Positions 28,732 through 37,617 of a DNA stretch of 64,000 nucleotides are shown here, piece after piece (position 1 is the first letter of the stretch; each line of letters opens with the position of its first letter). The DNA is from Kordia sp. TARA_039_SRF (lineage in GTDB: Bacteria > Bacteroidota > Bacteroidia > Flavobacteriales > Flavobacteriaceae), in contig SMNH02000004.1 of the NCBI GenBank assembly GCA_006383075.2, forward strand, positions 248,001-312,000, in the 5' to 3' direction. The translations under genes and the position numbers were made by a program. The notes beneath the pieces were generated by a model. That model was not told the DNA's origin and ran no database searches. It saw only the letters and a program-made list of their open reading frames with translations.

Positions 28732-29241
28732 TTATGCGAATCGTTTTGATCTAAATAATTTGACAGCAGCTTCTGGATTTTTCTTTTCAAAATTAATCTC
28801 ATAATCGTAGTCATACAAGGCTAAAAGCGTATCGAGCTCCTTTTTCTTGTCTTTAGCAACACTGTTTGCTTCTCGGTATTTGTAGAAAGGAGCAAATGCA
28901 TAGACTATCATTGAGATTCCTATCCCAATTCCGATGATACTAATGGTAGAAATCCAGCCAATATTATACAAATATTGCGAAAAGAAAATATCTGCTATAA
29001 TGATGACCAAACCAATAATTGAGAACATCACTAAATGTTCATAAACATCAACTTTTTGATTTTGGATTTTTTTGTATTCTTTGTTGATTCTCGCAATTTC
29101 AATCTTTGCATTGTTACCAAACTCTATTTTAGGACATTTTCGTATGAAATCTGCCTTTTTATTGATGATTCCGCACAAATTTCCTGTCGTAAAGTCGAAC
29201 TTTTTATGCTCGCAAAATGAACAATGTTGGTAGATTTCCAT
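28732..29241 (-). CDS. Membrane protein with N-terminal Cys cluster
   Basis: A 169 aa protein with CSFC...LC...KCP Cys spacing in the first 35 residues, suggestive of a small metal-binding knuckle. A helical stretch (ARINKEYKKIQNQKVDVYEH), two transmembrane helices (~73-90 and 97-117) and a cytosolic basic tail (KDKKKELDTLL, FRSKRFA) follow. Family not recognised. It is 6 bp from the next small membrane protein and 18 bp from the amidohydrolase gene, so part of one operon. Confidence 0.55.
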   Translation of the reverse strand: MEIYQHCSFCEHKKFDFTTGNLCGIINKKADFIRKCPKIEFGNNAKIEIARINKEYKKIQNQKVDVYEHLVMFSIIGLVIIIADIFFSQYLYNIGWISTISIIGIGIGISMIVYAFAPFYKYREANSVAKDKKKELDTLLALYDYDYEINFEKKNPEAAVKLFRSKRFA

Positions 29242-29247
29242 AAATCC

Positions 29248-29652
29248 CTATTTTATCGTACCAATTTTAATACTTTTTTGAACCACATATTCCCCTTTTG
29301 AATCACGAGAAACACGCACATCTGCTTTATATTCTAAATTATTCTTTTTTAGCAAGCTTTCCAATTCCGACAACTTTTTTTCGTAAAGGTCAATTTCTCC
29401 TTTGCATTGCTGTAACGGACGAAAAGCAATGGCGAGCAGAATTCCACCCGCGGCAATAGCAGCTTGAAAAATTGGAAAATCTGTCCAACGCTCCATACTT
29501 CCGTACGCGCCAACTCCCATAATACCTAGCGCAATAATTCCTAGTACACTAGCTTCTTTCAATAAACTTTTACGTGTGAGCTGTAGTTTTTTTATGTCAA
29601 CTAGCGTATTGAGTATTTCTATTTGTATCGCTTGTTTTTCTTCTTCATTCAT
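29248..29652 (-). CDS. Small membrane protein with coiled-coil flanks
   Basis: A 134 aa protein: an N-terminal helical segment (IQIEILNTLVDIKKLQLTRKSLL), two adjacent membrane helices (~residues 32-52 and 57-78), then another coiled-coil-like stretch (CKGEIDLYEKKLSELESLLKKN) and a short beta tail. Not recognised. Likely the structural partner of the adjacent 169 aa membrane protein, which has a similar helix-TM-TM-helix plan. Confidence 0.55.
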   Translation of the reverse strand: MNEEEKQAIQIEILNTLVDIKKLQLTRKSLLKEASVLGIIALGIMGVGAYGSMERWTDFPIFQAAIAAGGILLAIAFRPLQQCKGEIDLYEKKLSELESLLKKNNLEYKADVRVSRDSKGEYVVQKSIKIGTIK

Positions 29653-29667
29653 CCTGCAAAAATACGA

Positions 29668-30759
29668 TTAAAAGCGAAACATATTTTTAAGCATTACGTA
29701 TAATATGATTATAGCAGCTATTATAAAAACGGTAGTGATGACACTTGTATATTTTTTATTTGTTTCATAGCGTGCTACTGTAGTTTCTGGTAATTGATCG
29801 TGCCAACCCATCTCGCCAAAAAAAGAAAAAGCTTCAAACGGAATTTTTCTACAGAAAGAACGTCCTATAATTTGACCAAAATTGGTCTTTGCAGATGAAA
29901 ACCCTGTTACAATAGTACTTGTCAAAAATTTTGCTGGTGTCATTCTAAAGAAACCTTCAAAAATGGTGTAATATAAAATTCCTGTGACTAAAGAAACGAC
30001 ATATAATCCTAAGTTTTCTCCCATTGCATCTTCTATATATCTTGAAAATATTTTTAATTCTCGCATCAATATGGGAGAAAAAACCAATACAATGATGACA
30101 GCATCAATAAATACGTTTAAAAAACGTGTACCGCGTGTTGCGCGTTGGTACGGAATTTCAACTTTACCATCTTTTAAGAATAAAACTTCTGGTTGTTCTT
30201 CTGGTAAAGCTTTTAGGACGAAACGTTTTTTACTTTCGCGTAAATAGATAAAGCAAACACTTACCGTAAACCCGATTTTAAAGAACATAAAGAATAAACT
30301 CAAGAATATTCCTGAAATGCTTATATCTGCTGGAATTGGTCGATTGCCCAACGTAGAAAACAAGCCTATAATACTAAAAATCAGCAAAATAGCCATGATT
30401 GCGTTTGAGATAAAAATAATAGACATGCAGAATTGTAATAATCGTTGCTCAGTCTTTTTAGAAATGAAATACAACACAATGGCAGTAATAATCATGAGGT
30501 AAAATACAGGAATAAATATTTCCCTAAATAATGAAAAATTGCTCAGAAAGTCTATGTCCACTGTAAACAGCCTTGTTCCAAAATAGGAAAGTTTTGTGTA
30601 ATCAAACATAAAATAATCTACCGTTTGAAGAGCGCCAAATCCTGTTGAAAAATCTGAAAAGTTTACGACAAGGATGAGTACCGTAAGAACTAATACGTTA
30701 TACAAAGCAAAATACACAATGTTTTGATAGACAAAATCTTTAATTTTTTGAAAATTCAT
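29668..30759 (-). CDS. RDD family membrane protein
   Basis: A 363 aa protein with about seven membrane helices. The RDD signature region is RATRGTRFLNVFIDAVIIVLV (~residues 203-223). The second part of the domain, FEGFFRMTPAKFLT, GQIIGRSFCRKIPFEAFSFF, ends with GWHDQLPETTV. RDD proteins are thought to be transporters or exporters; substrate unknown. The N-terminal ~190 residues are an additional four-helix region. Middle gene of the ATP-grasp to hydrolase run. Confidence 0.75.
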   Translation of the reverse strand: MNFQKIKDFVYQNIVYFALYNVLVLTVLILVVNFSDFSTGFGALQTVDYFMFDYTKLSYFGTRLFTVDIDFLSNFSLFREIFIPVFYLMIITAIVLYFISKKTEQRLLQFCMSIIFISNAIMAILLIFSIIGLFSTLGNRPIPADISISGIFLSLFFMFFKIGFTVSVCFIYLRESKKRFVLKALPEEQPEVLFLKDGKVEIPYQRATRGTRFLNVFIDAVIIVLVFSPILMRELKIFSRYIEDAMGENLGLYVVSLVTGILYYTIFEGFFRMTPAKFLTSTIVTGFSSAKTNFGQIIGRSFCRKIPFEAFSFFGEMGWHDQLPETTVARYETNKKYTSVITTVFIIAAIIILYVMLKNMFRF

Positions 30760-30789
30760 GTGATAATTGGTTAGTTAATAATGAAGGTG

Positions 30790-31617
30790 TTAATTGTGTA
30801 ATGTTCCCCATTCCGTCCACGAGCCGTCGTATACTGCGTAATCTGTGTAATCAGCAAGTTCAGCTGCCACTGCGAGAATACACGCCGTAATTCCCGATCC
30901 GCAAGAAAAGACAAATGGTGAATTGTCTTGTAGGAATGATGAAAATATATTTTGTAAGTCTATTTTTGATTTGAAATGATGGTTTTGCAATACTTCTGTG
31001 TATGGTAGATTTTTAGAAGTCGGAATGTGTCCGCTTCGCAAGCCTTTTCTGGGTTCTGGAACTTGTCCTGAAAAACGAGCCGCAGAACGTGCATCAACGA
31101 TAACACTCTTACCATTTTCTACGACTTGAAGCATCGTTGCATGGTTTTTAAATAGTGGTAATGTAGCTGTTGCTTGAAAGTCTCCGCGATTTCCTGTGTA
31201 TGTTTTTTTGAATTCTGTTGGATAGTTTTTAGCTTTCCATGCTGGAAATCCGCCGTCTAAAACAGCTATATTGTGAAATCCCATTGCTTTTAACATACAC
31301 CAAACACGTGGCGAAGCATAAATTCCTAATTCATCGTATACCACAATGACACTATCTTGGTTGATTCCTAGTTTTTGAGCTTTTTCAGTAAATGTTGCCG
31401 CATCTAGCATCATGTTTGGAAACTGCGCAGTAGTATCACTAAATACCTTTTTGATGTCAAAAAAACGGGCATTGAGAATTTGGTGTGTTTCACCTTGATA
31501 TTCAGGATTGACTACTTTTGGAATGGTTCCGTTTAAAATCACGAGATTGGTTGCAGAAAGATGTTCTTGCAACCAATCTACAGAAACTATTGGTTTTTTT
31601 TCTAAGTGAACCTGCAT
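30790..31617 (-). CDS. sseA: Thiosulfate/3-mercaptopyruvate sulfurtransferase
   Basis: A 275 aa tandem-rhodanese enzyme that transfers sulfane sulfur from thiosulfate or mercaptopyruvate to a thiol or cyanide. Domain 1 (~1-140) is the inactive repeat (VSVDWLQEHL, VVYDELGIYASPRVWCMLKAMGF). Domain 2 carries VIVDARSAARFSG, RSGHIPTSKNLPY and the active-site loop SCGSGITA with Cys at about 239, whose CGSGITA form is closer to mercaptopyruvate sulfurtransferases. The start overlaps the stop of the ATP-grasp gene (TAATG), so they are translationally coupled. Confidence 0.9.
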   Translation of the reverse strand: MQVHLEKKPIVSVDWLQEHLSATNLVILNGTIPKVVNPEYQGETHQILNARFFDIKKVFSDTTAQFPNMMLDAATFTEKAQKLGINQDSVIVVYDELGIYASPRVWCMLKAMGFHNIAVLDGGFPAWKAKNYPTEFKKTYTGNRGDFQATATLPLFKNHATMLQVVENGKSVIVDARSAARFSGQVPEPRKGLRSGHIPTSKNLPYTEVLQNHHFKSKIDLQNIFSSFLQDNSPFVFSCGSGITACILAVAAELADYTDYAVYDGSWTEWGTLHN

Positions 31618-32648
31618 TAGGCGTCGTCCACTGTTTTACGAAGTCGTACACGTCTATCAAAAGCCTGTAACTTGTCTACCACCTTGCTTTCTATAAAATC
31701 GATTACTTTTTCCTGCAAACGCGTTTTGTATACTTTGTTGATATAGGTAATTCCGCCTGGCGACATCACGTTGACTTCTACCAATTTTCCACCAATCACA
31801 TCAATTCCTACAAAATACAATCCGTCGTTGACCAATTTTGGTCCAATTTGCTTGCACAAAGCTTTCTCTGCTTTGGTCAATGAGTGTTTTTGCACACTTC
31901 CACCGGCACTTACGTTTGAGCGGTGATCGTCACTTCCAGGTACACGACGCATCGCTCCTATCGGTTCTCCGTTTAATAATAAAATACGAACATCACCTTG
32001 GTCAGCACCTTCTATATAATCTTGAAGAATTACGTAATTGGACGTTCCATCGCTATTTGTAATGTAAAAGTCCAACAATGATTTGATATTATTCATTGCC
32101 GATTTCTCAATTAAAATTACGCCTGAACCACCAAAACCATTTAACGGTTTTAGAATCATTTTATCCGCTTTTGATTCTTTGATTTGTTCTACCAAATAAT
32201 CTTTGTTCTTTGATACATGCGTATTTGGAATAATATTGCTGTGCGCATCGCCAAAAGCTGCAGTGTATAGTTTATTGTTGGCTTCTCGCATTCCCTGAAG
32301 TGAATTCACAATAAAAACATCATCCTTCACAGAGTCCAAAAAGTTCAACATAATTGGATCTAATGGCGGATTCGCTCTCATGAATATAACATCAAAACCC
32401 GCTAAGGGCAACATTTCTTCTCTAAGTTTCGCTTTTACGTAAAATGATTTTAATGTACTTGGTACTTTATCCATTCTACTGATAACCGTACAAAAAGCAC
32501 TCGTAACACTATCGCGGATTGTTAAGTTGGAAGGTGAACACATTGCTACACCATGTCCTCTTTTTGCACATTCTTTGATTAAGGCTAAACTTGTATCATT
32601 TTCTGGATCGATATCTTCCCATGGATACATTAAAAAACAAATATTCAT
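31617..32648 (-). CDS. Glutathione-synthetase-like ATP-grasp ligase
   Basis: A 343 aa ATP-grasp enzyme resembling GshB. The N-terminus (CFLMYPWEDIDPENDTSLALI) and MRANPPLDPIMLNFLDSV match the GshB substrate domain. ATP-binding motifs include MILKPLNGFGGSGVILIE (~residues 152-169), VILQDYIEGADQGDVRILLL, and the metal-binding FVGIDVIGGKLVEVNVMSPGG near 280-300. No gshA is present here. In Bacteroidota this gene recurs with an N-formylglutamate amidohydrolase and QEGLA peptidase, both in this run. A non-glutathione peptide ligation is likely. It begins 5 bp after an open frame extending from the symporter gene. Confidence 0.8.
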   Translation of the reverse strand: MNICFLMYPWEDIDPENDTSLALIKECAKRGHGVAMCSPSNLTIRDSVTSAFCTVISRMDKVPSTLKSFYVKAKLREEMLPLAGFDVIFMRANPPLDPIMLNFLDSVKDDVFIVNSLQGMREANNKLYTAAFGDAHSNIIPNTHVSKNKDYLVEQIKESKADKMILKPLNGFGGSGVILIEKSAMNNIKSLLDFYITNSDGTSNYVILQDYIEGADQGDVRILLLNGEPIGAMRRVPGSDDHRSNVSAGGSVQKHSLTKAEKALCKQIGPKLVNDGLYFVGIDVIGGKLVEVNVMSPGGITYINKVYKTRLQEKVIDFIESKVVDKLQAFDRRVRLRKTVDDA

Positions 32649-32653
32649 TGAGA

Positions 32654-32751
32654 TTATTTTTTTGGTTCTTTATTGATTTCTTTAAATGTAGGTAAAATGT
32701 TGGTTTTTACCCAATAATCGAGCGGTAATGTCTCGAAGCGATTTGCTATGA
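32654..32751 (-). other. Open frame after an A7 tract, possible lost C-terminus of the symporter
   Basis: Immediately past the A7 tract at 32752-32758, another frame runs about 32 codons (IIANRFETLPLDYWV, then ILPTFKEINKEPKK) to a TAA 5 bp before the next ATG. Codon choice looks coding, but it has no start codon of its own. With eight A instead of seven, it would join the symporter in frame. Confidence 0.45.
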
Positions 32752-34197
32752 TTTTTTTGGTGGATAATTGTCATCCCAATTTTTAGGATGCGGTTCGTGC
32801 AATTTATCCAACGATTTGGCAACTGCCATAGAAACGGTAGCATCTCCTGTAACGTTGATGACTGTTCTACACATATCGAGCGGTCTGTCAATTGCAAAAA
32901 TTAATGCCAATCCTATTGGAAGCAATGTTGGGTCAAACCCTACAGATTCTAATACAATGACTAACATCACCATTCCCGCACTCGGTACGGCAGCACTTCC
33001 GATTGAAGCTAATAAAGCTGTAAATACAATGATTAATTGCACTTGAAAGTTGATGTTTTCTGGCGTCAAAACTTGCATGATAAATACCGCCGCAATCGCT
33101 TGATACAGACTCGTTCCGTCCATATTAATCGTGGCGCCAACTGGCAATACAAATCCTGAAACTTCTTTGTCAACACCAATATGCTCTTCTACACGTTCCA
33201 TCGTTACAGGCAAGGTTGCCGCGCTGGAACTCGTAGAAAACGCTAGTAATTGTGCTGGACTTATTTGCTTTAAAAACCACAACGGCGATTTTTTTGTGTA
33301 GAAACTTACGATGCATAAATAGAACACGACCATTAAAATCAATCCACCGACAACACACAATCCGTACGAAACTAATTTCATCAAAATTTCTGGGTCGTCA
33401 AAGGCTACAATCACGTTTGCTAAGAGTGCAAAAACGGCATACGGTGCAAAAAGCATGATTAAATCGACCATTTTCATGACGACTTCATTGAGCGAATCAA
33501 AAATATCAATCATCGGTTTGGCTTTGGCTTCTGGAATCAGCAACAGGCAAATTCCCACAAACAGTGCAAAAAAGATAATTTGTAACATTTTAGCATCTCC
33601 TAAGGATTTAAAAACGTTTTCTGGAAAAATATCAACTAATGGTTGTAACGGTCCAGCATCTTTTTGAGCGGCAGCTTTGGTCAATTTATCATTTACACCG
33701 TCAGAATCGGCATATTTCAACTTGATTTTTTCAATAGTATCTTTTGGCATTCCTGCGCCTGGACGCACGGTATTTACAATTCCGAGTCCGATAATAATCG
33801 CTACCAACGTCGTTACAATGTAAATAGCAATGGTACGCAAGCCCATTTTCTTGATTTTGGCGATGTCTTTTAAATCAGAAACGCCTTTGATTAATGACGC
33901 TAGAATTAACGGAACTGCAATCAATTTTAGTAAGTTGATAAAAATAGTTCCAAATGGTTTTATCCAACGACTGATAAAATATTCGGCACGTGTGGTTTTG
34001 ATGGTTTGTCCAGGAACTTCTTTAACAGTCGTTACAACTTCTCCGTTGACAATTTGCTGTACAATTTCTTCGGAAGCGGCAATTTCTTTTAAAACCACCT
34101 TTTCACTTCCCCAAGAAGTAGACAGTAAAATGAAAGCGAAAATAACGCCTAACACCATTCCTATCAAAATTTTCCAATGTAATGCCATTTTTTTCAT
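32746..34197 (-). CDS. Dicarboxylate/amino acid:cation symporter
   Basis: A 483 aa DAACS/GltP-family transporter for C4-dicarboxylates or acidic amino acids, coupled to H+ or Na+. Family motifs include FINLLKLIAVPLILASLIKG (~95-115), AFSTSSSAATLPVTMERVEE (serine-rich re-entrant loop, ~325-345) and VGATINMDGTSLYQAIAAVF (~355-375). A ~50-residue extra periplasmic loop near the N-terminus (VVLKEIAASEEIVQQ) is longer than in E. coli GltP. The annotated end, NYPPKKS, follows an A7 tract and may be a premature stop. Confidence 0.9.
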   Translation of the reverse strand: MKKMALHWKILIGMVLGVIFAFILLSTSWGSEKVVLKEIAASEEIVQQIVNGEVVTTVKEVPGQTIKTTRAEYFISRWIKPFGTIFINLLKLIAVPLILASLIKGVSDLKDIAKIKKMGLRTIAIYIVTTLVAIIIGLGIVNTVRPGAGMPKDTIEKIKLKYADSDGVNDKLTKAAAQKDAGPLQPLVDIFPENVFKSLGDAKMLQIIFFALFVGICLLLIPEAKAKPMIDIFDSLNEVVMKMVDLIMLFAPYAVFALLANVIVAFDDPEILMKLVSYGLCVVGGLILMVVFYLCIVSFYTKKSPLWFLKQISPAQLLAFSTSSSAATLPVTMERVEEHIGVDKEVSGFVLPVGATINMDGTSLYQAIAAVFIMQVLTPENINFQVQLIIVFTALLASIGSAAVPSAGMVMLVIVLESVGFDPTLLPIGLALIFAIDRPLDMCRTVINVTGDATVSMAVAKSLDKLHEPHPKNWDDNYPPKKS

Positions 34198-34312
34198 CTG
34201 TTTGTTTTTATGTTTTTAATATTGTCAGATAGAATTCACCACGAATCAAATCGGTCAGGAATAACGTATCGTGATGGTTTATTTCTTGCTGAATATATTT
34301 CTGTTCTGTTAA

Positions 34313-34831
34313 TTATTTTTCGGTTGTATTTGTGGCAAATAAGTTTGCGATTGGTTTTCTTAAAAAGATAATCACCAATCCGACTAAGATATACAAAAAG
34401 TTGATAATTAAATTTTCTTTCAACATTTCTGGAGTTTTATCAATTGAAAATGTTGGCGTATTAATATTTGATTTTAATAATGTATATACGTCCATTAAAA
34501 TATAAGGAACTACAAAAAGTACCATATACAAGCCCATAATCGCAATAGTTGCTTCCATAATAAAGCCTCTATTCATATTTGAAAAGTCGAAACTATCTGT
34601 TGAAAAACCTTTGTCTAATCTTAGAAACTTGACAATACTTTTAGATTGAGAAAGCATCAAATACACTATAGCTACAAATAATAAAATCACTCCCAAAAGC
34701 TCAAAGAATTTACTCGTATCATAAGTATCCCTATACAAAATCAAATTAGTAACAAGCGGAATGATTCCTGCAAAGAAAAAATAGATTGCCAATACTTTAA
34801 CAACAGTAACAAAAAAATCCTTTACGCTCAT
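34313..34831 (-). CDS. Four-helix membrane protein coupled to aroC
   Basis: A 172 aa membrane protein with four predicted helices (about residues 8-30, 42-60, 92-115, 143-162), short loops and a basic C-terminus. No family recognised. Its ATG overlaps the aroC stop (ATGA), giving translational coupling, although chorismate synthesis has no obvious need for it. Confidence 0.6.
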   Translation of the reverse strand: MSVKDFFVTVVKVLAIYFFFAGIIPLVTNLILYRDTYDTSKFFELLGVILLFVAIVYLMLSQSKSIVKFLRLDKGFSTDSFDFSNMNRGFIMEATIAIMGLYMVLFVVPYILMDVYTLLKSNINTPTFSIDKTPEMLKENLIINFLYILVGLVIIFLRKPIANLFATNTTEK

Positions 34832-35892
34832 TTTTTGATGGTTTTATTGATTAAATAATAATCCGCTAACACCAACGCTGCCATCGCTTCTACAATAGGA
34901 ACAGCGCGCGGTACGACACATGGATCGTGGCGACCTTTTCCTTGCATTTCTACAATATCGCCGTCTTTATTGATAGTATCTTGCGATTGCATAATGGTGG
35001 CTACCGGTTTGAAAGCCACCGTAAAGTAAATGTCCATTCCGTTGCTAATACCACCTTGAATTCCGCCAGAAAGATTGGTTTTGGTAGTGCCGTCAGCGTT
35101 GAAAATATCGTTGTGTTCGCTTCCTTTCATTTTAGAGCCTGCAAATCCGCTTCCATATTCAAAACCTTTTACGGCGTTGATGGAGAGCATCGCTTTTCCC
35201 AATTCCGCATGAAGTTTGTCAAACACAGGTTCGCCCAATCCGACAGGTACATTTTGAATGACACACATTACGGTTCCGCCAATGGTATCACCCTCTTTTC
35301 GAATTTGACGAATTTTTTCTTCCATTTCTGCCGCCTTTTCCAAATCTGGACAGCGTACAGGATTGCTTTCCGTCAAGGAAAAATCAAGTTCGTGATAGGG
35401 TTTATCGATAGAAATATCTCCTACAGACGCCACAAACGCATTGATTTTGATGTCCGCTAGTAATTGTTTGGCAATCGCGCCTGCTACCACTCTACTTGCG
35501 GTTTCACGTGCCGAGCTTCTTCCGCCACCACGATAATCGCGATGTCCATACTTTTGGTCGTACACATAATCGGCATGCGATGGACGATAAGTTTCTTTAA
35601 TATGTGAATAATCGCGTGATTTCTGATTGGTATTGTGAATGGCAAATCCGATAGGAACACCTGTTGTTTTTCCTTCAAAAATTCCAGAGTAAAACTCTAC
35701 TGTGTCAGGTTCTTTACGTTGGGTAACAATCGCCGACTGCCCAGGTTTTCTTCGATTCATCTCATGTTGAATCATATCCATATCCAATTCCAATCCTGCT
35801 GGACAACCATCAATAATTCCTCCAATTGCTGCGCCATGTGATTCTCCAAAAGTGGTTAATTTGAATAGCGAACCAAACGTATTTCCTGCCAT
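34828..35892 (-). CDS. aroC: Chorismate synthase
   Basis: A 354 aa FMN-dependent enzyme that converts EPSP to chorismate, the last step of the shikimate pathway. Full length with all family motifs: [20 protein letters not shown] (~12-31), [15 protein letters not shown] (~47-61), FHPGHADY-equivalent [36 protein letters not shown] (~118-138), [10 protein letters not shown] and [18 protein letters not shown]. Monocistronic except for the coupled membrane-protein gene. Confidence 0.97.
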   Translation of the reverse strand: MAGNTFGSLFKLTTFGESHGAAIGGIIDGCPAGLELDMDMIQHEMNRRKPGQSAIVTQRKEPDTVEFYSGIFEGKTTGVPIGFAIHNTNQKSRDYSHIKETYRPSHADYVYDQKYGHRDYRGGGRSSARETASRVVAGAIAKQLLADIKINAFVASVGDISIDKPYHELDFSLTESNPVRCPDLEKAAEMEEKIRQIRKEGDTIGGTVMCVIQNVPVGLGEPVFDKLHAELGKAMLSINAVKGFEYGSGFAGSKMKGSEHNDIFNADGTTKTNLSGGIQGGISNGMDIYFTVAFKPVATIMQSQDTINKDGDIVEMQGKGRHDPCVVPRAVPIVEAMAALVLADYYLINKTIKK

Positions 35893-36280
35893 AGTATTTT
35901 TTTAACGTTTGTAAATTTAAAGGAACTGATTTAAAAACCCAACTAATGCTTGAAATTAACGTAACACATTGCCGTTTTCAAAAACTCGATGGCTACCACA
36001 GTTTTCAGTACTTTGTAATTTCACGCAAAAGCCATATATACGTTAAACAACTAATAATCAGAAGTATAAAAACTTACCAATAAAGATATTTTCTTACTTG
36101 ATGTTACTTTTTCAGCTACTATAATTTTTTGTTTGAAAAAAGCTAACATCTATCTAATATTGTCTTAACATTCAACTGCTGATATTCATAAATTATTAAC
36201 ATTCAAGCAACTAAGCTTAACGCTATTTTTTCATGTGTTTTACTGCTTTACTCTTTATTTGCAATTAGTAATAAAAGCCC
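35893..36280. other. Divergent intergenic gap between aroC and lpxH
   Basis: A 388-bp AT-rich gap with no convincing gene. It should hold the promoters of aroC (minus) and the phosphatase gene (plus), but I found no exact TAnnTTTG on either strand; the nearest is TTTATTTG about 25 bp before the plus-strand start. A 45-codon plus-strand frame (35946-36083) was rejected. Confidence 0.4.
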
Positions 36281-37114
36281 ATGAAAAAAAGAAAGATAGA
36301 CCTTGTGGTGATTTCTGATGTGCATTTAGGCACGTACGGCTGTCACGCAAACGAACTGCTCGCCTACTTAAACAGTATCGATCCGAAAAAAATCGTCCTT
36401 AATGGCGATATTATTGATATTTGGCAGTTTCGAAAACGCTACTTTCCGAAAGCTCATTTGCAAGTCATTAAGAAATTGATTGACTTTACAGCAAAAGGTG
36501 TTGAAGTGATTTATATTACGGGGAATCACGATGAATCCTTACGTCGTTTTTCAGATGCAAAACTTGGACATTTTTCATTGGTTGATAAGTTAGTCCTTGA
36601 ATTGAACGGTAAAAAAGCATGGTTTTTCCACGGCGATGTGTTTGATGCTTCTATTCAAAATGCCAAATGGATTGCCAAATTGGGTGGTATTGGCTACGAT
36701 TTGCTAATTCGTTTGAACCGAGTGATTAATTGGGTGTTGCTCAAATTTGGACGTGAGAAATATTCCTTATCCAAGAAAATTAAAAACAGCGTTAAAAAAG
36801 CTGTAAAATATATCAACGACTTTGAAGAAGTTGCTGCCGATTTAGCTATTGACAACGGTTATGGATATGTGATTTGCGGACATATTCACCAGCCGCAAAT
36901 GGAGAAGAAATCCAATCGAAAAGGTTCGTGTATTTACTTAAATTCTGGCGATTGGGTTGAAAATTTAACCGCGTTGGAATATCATAAAAACCGTTGGAAA
37001 CTCTACCGTCACACCGAAGATCGTCTTACTGCTTTCTACGCTGACGAGGAGTTAAAATCCATGGATTATAAAGATTTACTTGCTGCAATCACCATCATCA
37101 AAGAAACGAAGTAG
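36281..37114 (+). CDS. lpxH: UDP-2,3-diacylglucosamine diphosphatase (LpxH-like)
   Basis: A 277 aa calcineurin-type metallophosphoesterase, likely the LpxH step of lipid A synthesis (UDP-diacylglucosamine to lipid X). Metal-ligand motifs are in order: VISDVHLG (~10-17), LNGDIIDIW (~40-48), TGNHDES (~79-85), FFHGDVFD (~115-122) and CGHIHQPQM (~205-213). Length and motifs fit the Bacteroidota LpxH/LpxI-replacing family better than generic phosphoesterases. Confidence 0.8.
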   Translation: MKKRKIDLVVISDVHLGTYGCHANELLAYLNSIDPKKIVLNGDIIDIWQFRKRYFPKAHLQVIKKLIDFTAKGVEVIYITGNHDESLRRFSDAKLGHFSLVDKLVLELNGKKAWFFHGDVFDASIQNAKWIAKLGGIGYDLLIRLNRVINWVLLKFGREKYSLSKKIKNSVKKAVKYINDFEEVAADLAIDNGYGYVICGHIHQPQMEKKSNRKGSCIYLNSGDWVENLTALEYHKNRWKLYRHTEDRLTAFYADEELKSMDYKDLLAAITIIKETK

Positions 37115-37617
37115 GTTTTTATTTTTTAGACTTCTTAGAAACGCGTTGCTTTAGAATCGTTCGCTTTGCTCTCTTTTAGATACGGCTTCGCCTTTTTGAA
37201 TTTTGAATGTCGAATTTTGGATGTTGAATTTTAAATTATAATTCAAAAAACAAATCGTCAGTTCGAGTGGAATTCTGGAAGAATTTTGTATCGAGAACAG
37301 CTATGATTTCCAAGCTGTTCTCGATACAATTTTCTACGAAAATCACTCGAACTGACGGTCTGTTAATGTATCAATTTGATAATTTGAAAATGTACCAATG
37401 GCTTTATTTAGAAGTGAAAATATTTTTCGTCTAGCTAAACTCGATTCAGCTTCTCATAAAGTAACTAAAATCTCTTGACTTTGTCATAGAAATCAAACTA
37501 ACAGTCTATATTTCCTAAGAAAAAGAAGAAAAATAATAGTGAGCAAAACGAACAATTCTAAAGGCGTAGCCGTGACCAACAGCAAGCAAAGCGAGTGATT
37601 CTAACAGGTCTAAAAAT
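37115..37617. other. 503-bp intergenic region with a large inverted repeat
   Basis: No gene is seen. It begins with low-complexity TTTTGAATT repeats, then holds a ~102-nt inverted repeat (37256-37357), then repeat-like 'agcaaagcgagtgattctaacag' sequence related to that near position 130-180. Confidence 0.5.
37256..37357. repeat. ~102-nt interrupted inverted repeat
   Basis: The outer arms CGTCAGTTCGAGTG (37256-37269) and CACTCGAACTGACG (37344-37357) are perfect complements. The inner arms TGTATCGAGAACAGCT (37287-37302) and AGCTGTTCTCGATACA (37313-37328) are also perfect complements. Together they fold into one long bulged hairpin between convergent lpxH and the FAD oxidoreductase. It may serve as a bidirectional terminator or be a mobile MITE/REP-like element. 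Confidence 0.8.

Noticed and set aside
32682-32897. 71-codon minus-strand frame across the end of the symporter
   Set aside because: Third frame with no natural codon pattern; the better alternative is the extension frame described at 32654-32751.
35946-36083. 45-codon plus-strand frame between aroC and lpxH
   Set aside because: No recognisable motif, ribosome-site context or terminator, and the second half is compositionally like AT-rich non-coding DNA.
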